DNA of 64,000 bases from Bradyrhizobium japonicum USDA 6 (GTDB taxonomy: Bacteria > Pseudomonadota > Alphaproteobacteria > Rhizobiales > Xanthobacteraceae), in assembly GCF_000284375.1 (NCBI RefSeq), contig NC_017249.1, positions 7,371,001 to 7,435,000 on the forward strand, given 5' to 3'. Shown here in pieces: positions 62,585-64,000 of this stretch (its first letter is position 1; every line of letters starts with the position of its first letter). A program made the position numbers and the translations under genes. The notes under the pieces were generated by a model. That model was not told the origin of the DNA. It saw only the letters and a list, made by a program, of their open reading frames with translations, and made no database searches.

Positions 62585-62610
62585 AAGGCCTCGCGGCGAC
62601 GCGGGGCCTT
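62585..62610 (+). terminator. Rho-independent terminator
   Basis: AAGGCCTCGCG/CGCGGGGCCTT stem (11 bp with one wobble), GCGA loop, followed by TCGCTTT, 19 bases after the stop of the secreted protein gene. Confidence 0.75.
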
Positions 62611-62652
62611 TCGCTTTGGAGCTGGATTGGGAATCCTTCCAGCGTCACATCG

Positions 62653-62838
62653 CTAGAGCGGCCGTCCTGCAGCATTCGCCTTCACGAGATGCTCGAGCTG
62701 TGCACGTTTGCGTGCAATCAGGAGCTGGGCTGCGGCATCGTCGAGACCCTCGCGCTGCAATTGCCGGATGGCGGAGCCGAGTTCGAGAATTTCGGCGCGC
62801 AGTTTTAGAATCCGGTACGTGTCCGGGTCTTCCTCCAC
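62653..62838 (-). CDS. Small helical protein (61 residues, hypothetical)
   Basis: A 61-residue protein starting from GTG 62838, with GGGAG eight bases upstream. The sequence (MEEDPDTYRILKLRAEILELGSAIRQLQREGLDDAAAQLLIARKRAQLEHLV) is a helical hairpin with strong amphipathicity, possibly a coiled coil. It starts 18 bases after the stop of the next, larger coiled-coil gene and is probably in its operon. Confidence 0.75.
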   Translation of the reverse strand: MEEDPDTYRILKLRAEILELGSAIRQLQREGLDDAAAQLLIARKRAQLEHLVKANAAGRPL

Positions 62839-62856
62839 TGCACGCTCCCAAAATTC

Positions 62857-63132
62857 TCAGCGGCGCGCGATCACGCGCAGCGGATTGCCGGATGTCGTTG
62901 CAGGACGAAGGCGTACCCGCTCGCGGACGTCAGGCAAGACATCGCCGCCACCGGCCGCCTTCCATTCGCCGATCAGCAGGTTGATCTTCCGGCGCAGATC
63001 CATCTGCGCCAGGGCCTTTTCAGTGCAGTCGCGGTCGCGATCGACGAGGTCGCGCACAGACACCTCGATGTCGGCCATCTCGAGCCTCAAGGCGCTGATT
63101 TTGCGTCGAATTTCATTAATTCTGTTGTCCAT
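62857..63132 (-). CDS. Small coiled-coil protein (91 residues, hypothetical)
   Basis: A 91-residue protein with heptad-like helices (NEIRRKISALRLEMADIEVSVRDLVDRDRDCTEKALAQMDLRRKINLLIGEWKAAGG) and a basic tail. No domain is recognised. It forms a two-gene unit with the downstream 61-residue helical protein. AT-rich sequence (63133-63165, AGAACAAAATAAGAACATAT) lies immediately upstream and may be its promoter. Confidence 0.75.
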   Translation of the reverse strand: MDNRINEIRRKISALRLEMADIEVSVRDLVDRDRDCTEKALAQMDLRRKINLLIGEWKAAGGGDVLPDVRERVRLRPATTSGNPLRVIARR

Positions 63133-63193
63133 GACTTGTTAGAACAAAATAAGAACATATAGTCAAGTGACGATTTGGGAACGGAGAGGCCAG

Positions 63194-63388
63194 ATGCAGG
63201 TTCAAGGTAAATACGACGCCAGGGTTTTCCTCACGGAGCAGATGACGCGTGCGCAGGGGTTGAGGCTGAAGCGTCTGAGCGAGGAGGCCTATCAGCCCAC
63301 TCAATACGATCGGGCTCTGTCCTCCGCTGAGGCTGCGCGCCGCATTCGAGCGCTGGAAGACGAGATCGAGTTGGCGAACTCCTTCTGA
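63194..63388 (+). CDS. Small DUF3072-like protein
   Basis: A 64-residue protein, MQVQGKYDARVFLTEQMTRAQGLRLKRLSEEAYQPTQYDRALSSAEAARRIRALEDEI, with the MT-x-AQ...L-x-x-L...L(S/T)-x-AEA-x-x-RI-x-x-L pattern of DUF3072. Many such proteins occur in alphaproteobacterial stress clusters. GGAGAGGCC lies before ATG 63194. The assignment to DUF3072 is by motif only. Confidence 0.75.
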   Translation: MQVQGKYDARVFLTEQMTRAQGLRLKRLSEEAYQPTQYDRALSSAEAARRIRALEDEIELANSF

Positions 63389-63408
63389 GGAGCGCGGCCA
63401 GCGCATTC

Positions 63409-63433
63409 GGAACGTTGGGTCAGTGATGCGGTT
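63409..63433 (+). promoter_or_regulatory. EcfG-like promoter GGAAC-N16-GGTT
   Basis: GGAAC (63409-63413) and GGTT (63430-63433), 16 bases apart, 27 bases before the histone-H1-like gene start; one mismatch from consensus. Confidence 0.5.
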
Positions 63434-63460
63434 CTTTCCCCGGGCCAAGGGAGAGAGTTG

Positions 63461-63748
63461 ATGGCACGCAAGGCAAAGAAACGCCGCTACTCACGCAGCG
63501 CCAGCAGTGATGTCGAGCGCGAGATGCGCCGTTACAAGAAGGGCACCGCGAAAAGCGGCCCCGGCGGTCGTGGCGGACGCGTGAAGAGTCGCAAGCAGGC
63601 GATCGCAATCGGCCTGTCGGAAGCGCGCGCGAAAGGTAAGAAGGTCCCGAAGAAGGCGTCGAAGCGAAAGACCTCCAAGAAGAAGACGGCCAAGAAGACA
63701 GCCAAGAAAACGAAGAAGACCTCGAAGCGCAAATCCAGCAAGCGGTAA
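63461..63748 (+). CDS. Histone-H1-like basic protein (DUF6496 type)
   Basis: A 95-residue, very basic protein. The N-terminal MARKAKKRRYSRSASSDVEREMRRYKKGTAKSG...KSRKQAIAIGLSEARAKGKKVPKK is the DUF6496 pattern (QAIAIGLSEAR); the C-terminal 35 residues are Lys/Ser/Thr repeats (SKRKTSKKKTAKKTAKKTKK) like eukaryotic histone H1 tails and the Hc1/AlgP-type proteins. It should bind DNA non-specifically and could compact the nucleoid under stress. AAGGGAGAGAG precedes ATG 63461. Confidence 0.85.
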   Translation: MARKAKKRRYSRSASSDVEREMRRYKKGTAKSGPGGRGGRVKSRKQAIAIGLSEARAKGKKVPKKASKRKTSKKKTAKKTAKKTKKTSKRKSSKR

Positions 63749-63761
63749 CGCCCGACCCGCG

Positions 63762-64000
63762 TCAGATCATGCTGCCCGGCATGAAGCAACGGATCGAAAT
63801 CCCGAATGCAGTCTTCACCGGCCACACCATGGTGTGGCCGGCCCTGTTTGGCTCGGTGATGACGGCCTCATCAGGCACGTCCACCCACTGCCCGTCGAGC
63901 CGCACGCGATAGTGCCCATCGTGCGATTCCCAATCGGGGTCGGATACAGCAAAGCCATCTGCATCCGAGCAGCAGGGCCCGAGATGGCTGCGCAAGCTAT
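63762..64000 (-). CDS. Hypothetical protein, partial at the window edge
   Basis: The frame is open from the window end to 63762 and reads SLRSHLGPCCSDADGFAVSDPDWESHDGHYRVRLDGQWVDVPDEAVITEPNRAGHTMVWPVKTAFGISIRCFMPGSMI. The pattern WESHDGHYRVRLDGQWVDVPDEAVI...GHTMVWP is that of a short conserved protein of Bradyrhizobium, probably periplasmic with an upstream signal outside the window. A TTG at 63995 is the last in-frame candidate start seen. The function is unknown. Confidence 0.7.
   Translation of the reverse strand, partial: SLRSHLGPCCSDADGFAVSDPDWESHDGHYRVRLDGQWVDVPDEAVITEPNRAGHTMVWPVKTAFGISIRCFMPGSMI

Overview
The window looks like a chromosomal segment of a Bradyrhizobium-type alphaproteobacterium. 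Protein sequences (DXS, RibB, glutaryl-CoA dehydrogenase, DUF1499 and DUF3124 proteins, a DMSP-type acyl-CoA ligase), high GC coding DNA, dense small palindromic intergenic repeats and GGAAC-N16-CGTT stress promoters all fit that group. No tRNA, rRNA, CRISPR array, transposase or phage gene was seen. Most of the window is ordinary core genome; the last 20 kb carries many small stress-type genes.

Layout. 0.5-5.2 kb (+): dxs, a nucleoside 2-deoxyribosyltransferase-like gene, tlyA and an RNA m5U methyltransferase. 5.2-10.2 kb (-): a tightly coupled five-gene operon (HMG-CoA lyase, family III CoA-transferase, and a Tat-exported binding protein, ATPase and permease of a NitT/TauT-type ABC importer) with a divergent FCD regulator. 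11-16 kb: mixed single genes. 16.4-19.3 kb (+): a fluoride riboswitch with a terminator platform, then an MFS transporter, two CrcB fluoride channel subunits, a DUF190 protein and a ClpS adaptor. 19.3-25.4 kb: cyclase, aroC, a histidine phosphatase, fabI, and an ECF sigma/anti-sigma pair. 25.4-43 kb: dnaJ-like, pdxH, SDR, methyltransferases, corA, L,D-transpeptidase, extensin-like protein, acyl-CoA ligase, gcdH, a ribB with a degenerate GTP cyclohydrolase II domain, a Kef-type antiporter and an aminotransferase. 43-50 kb: a truncated BoxR-like regulator, secreted proteins, an aldo/keto reductase, phoD, a nitronate monooxygenase-like enzyme, and a divergent SDR/HxlR pair.

50-64 kb is a cluster of short genes (PRC-barrel, ribbon-helix-helix, DUF4142, coiled-coil, histone-H1-like and secreted proteins) around a 2097-residue hybrid histidine kinase built on eleven near-identical 92-residue HAMP-type repeats, followed by a response-regulator/PAS/HWE kinase. 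At least four perfect GGAAC-N16-CGTT sequences and four near matches lie just upstream of genes here and at 44 kb, including the giant kinase. This suggests the region is an EcfG (general stress response) regulon cluster whose own sensor kinases are under stress control.
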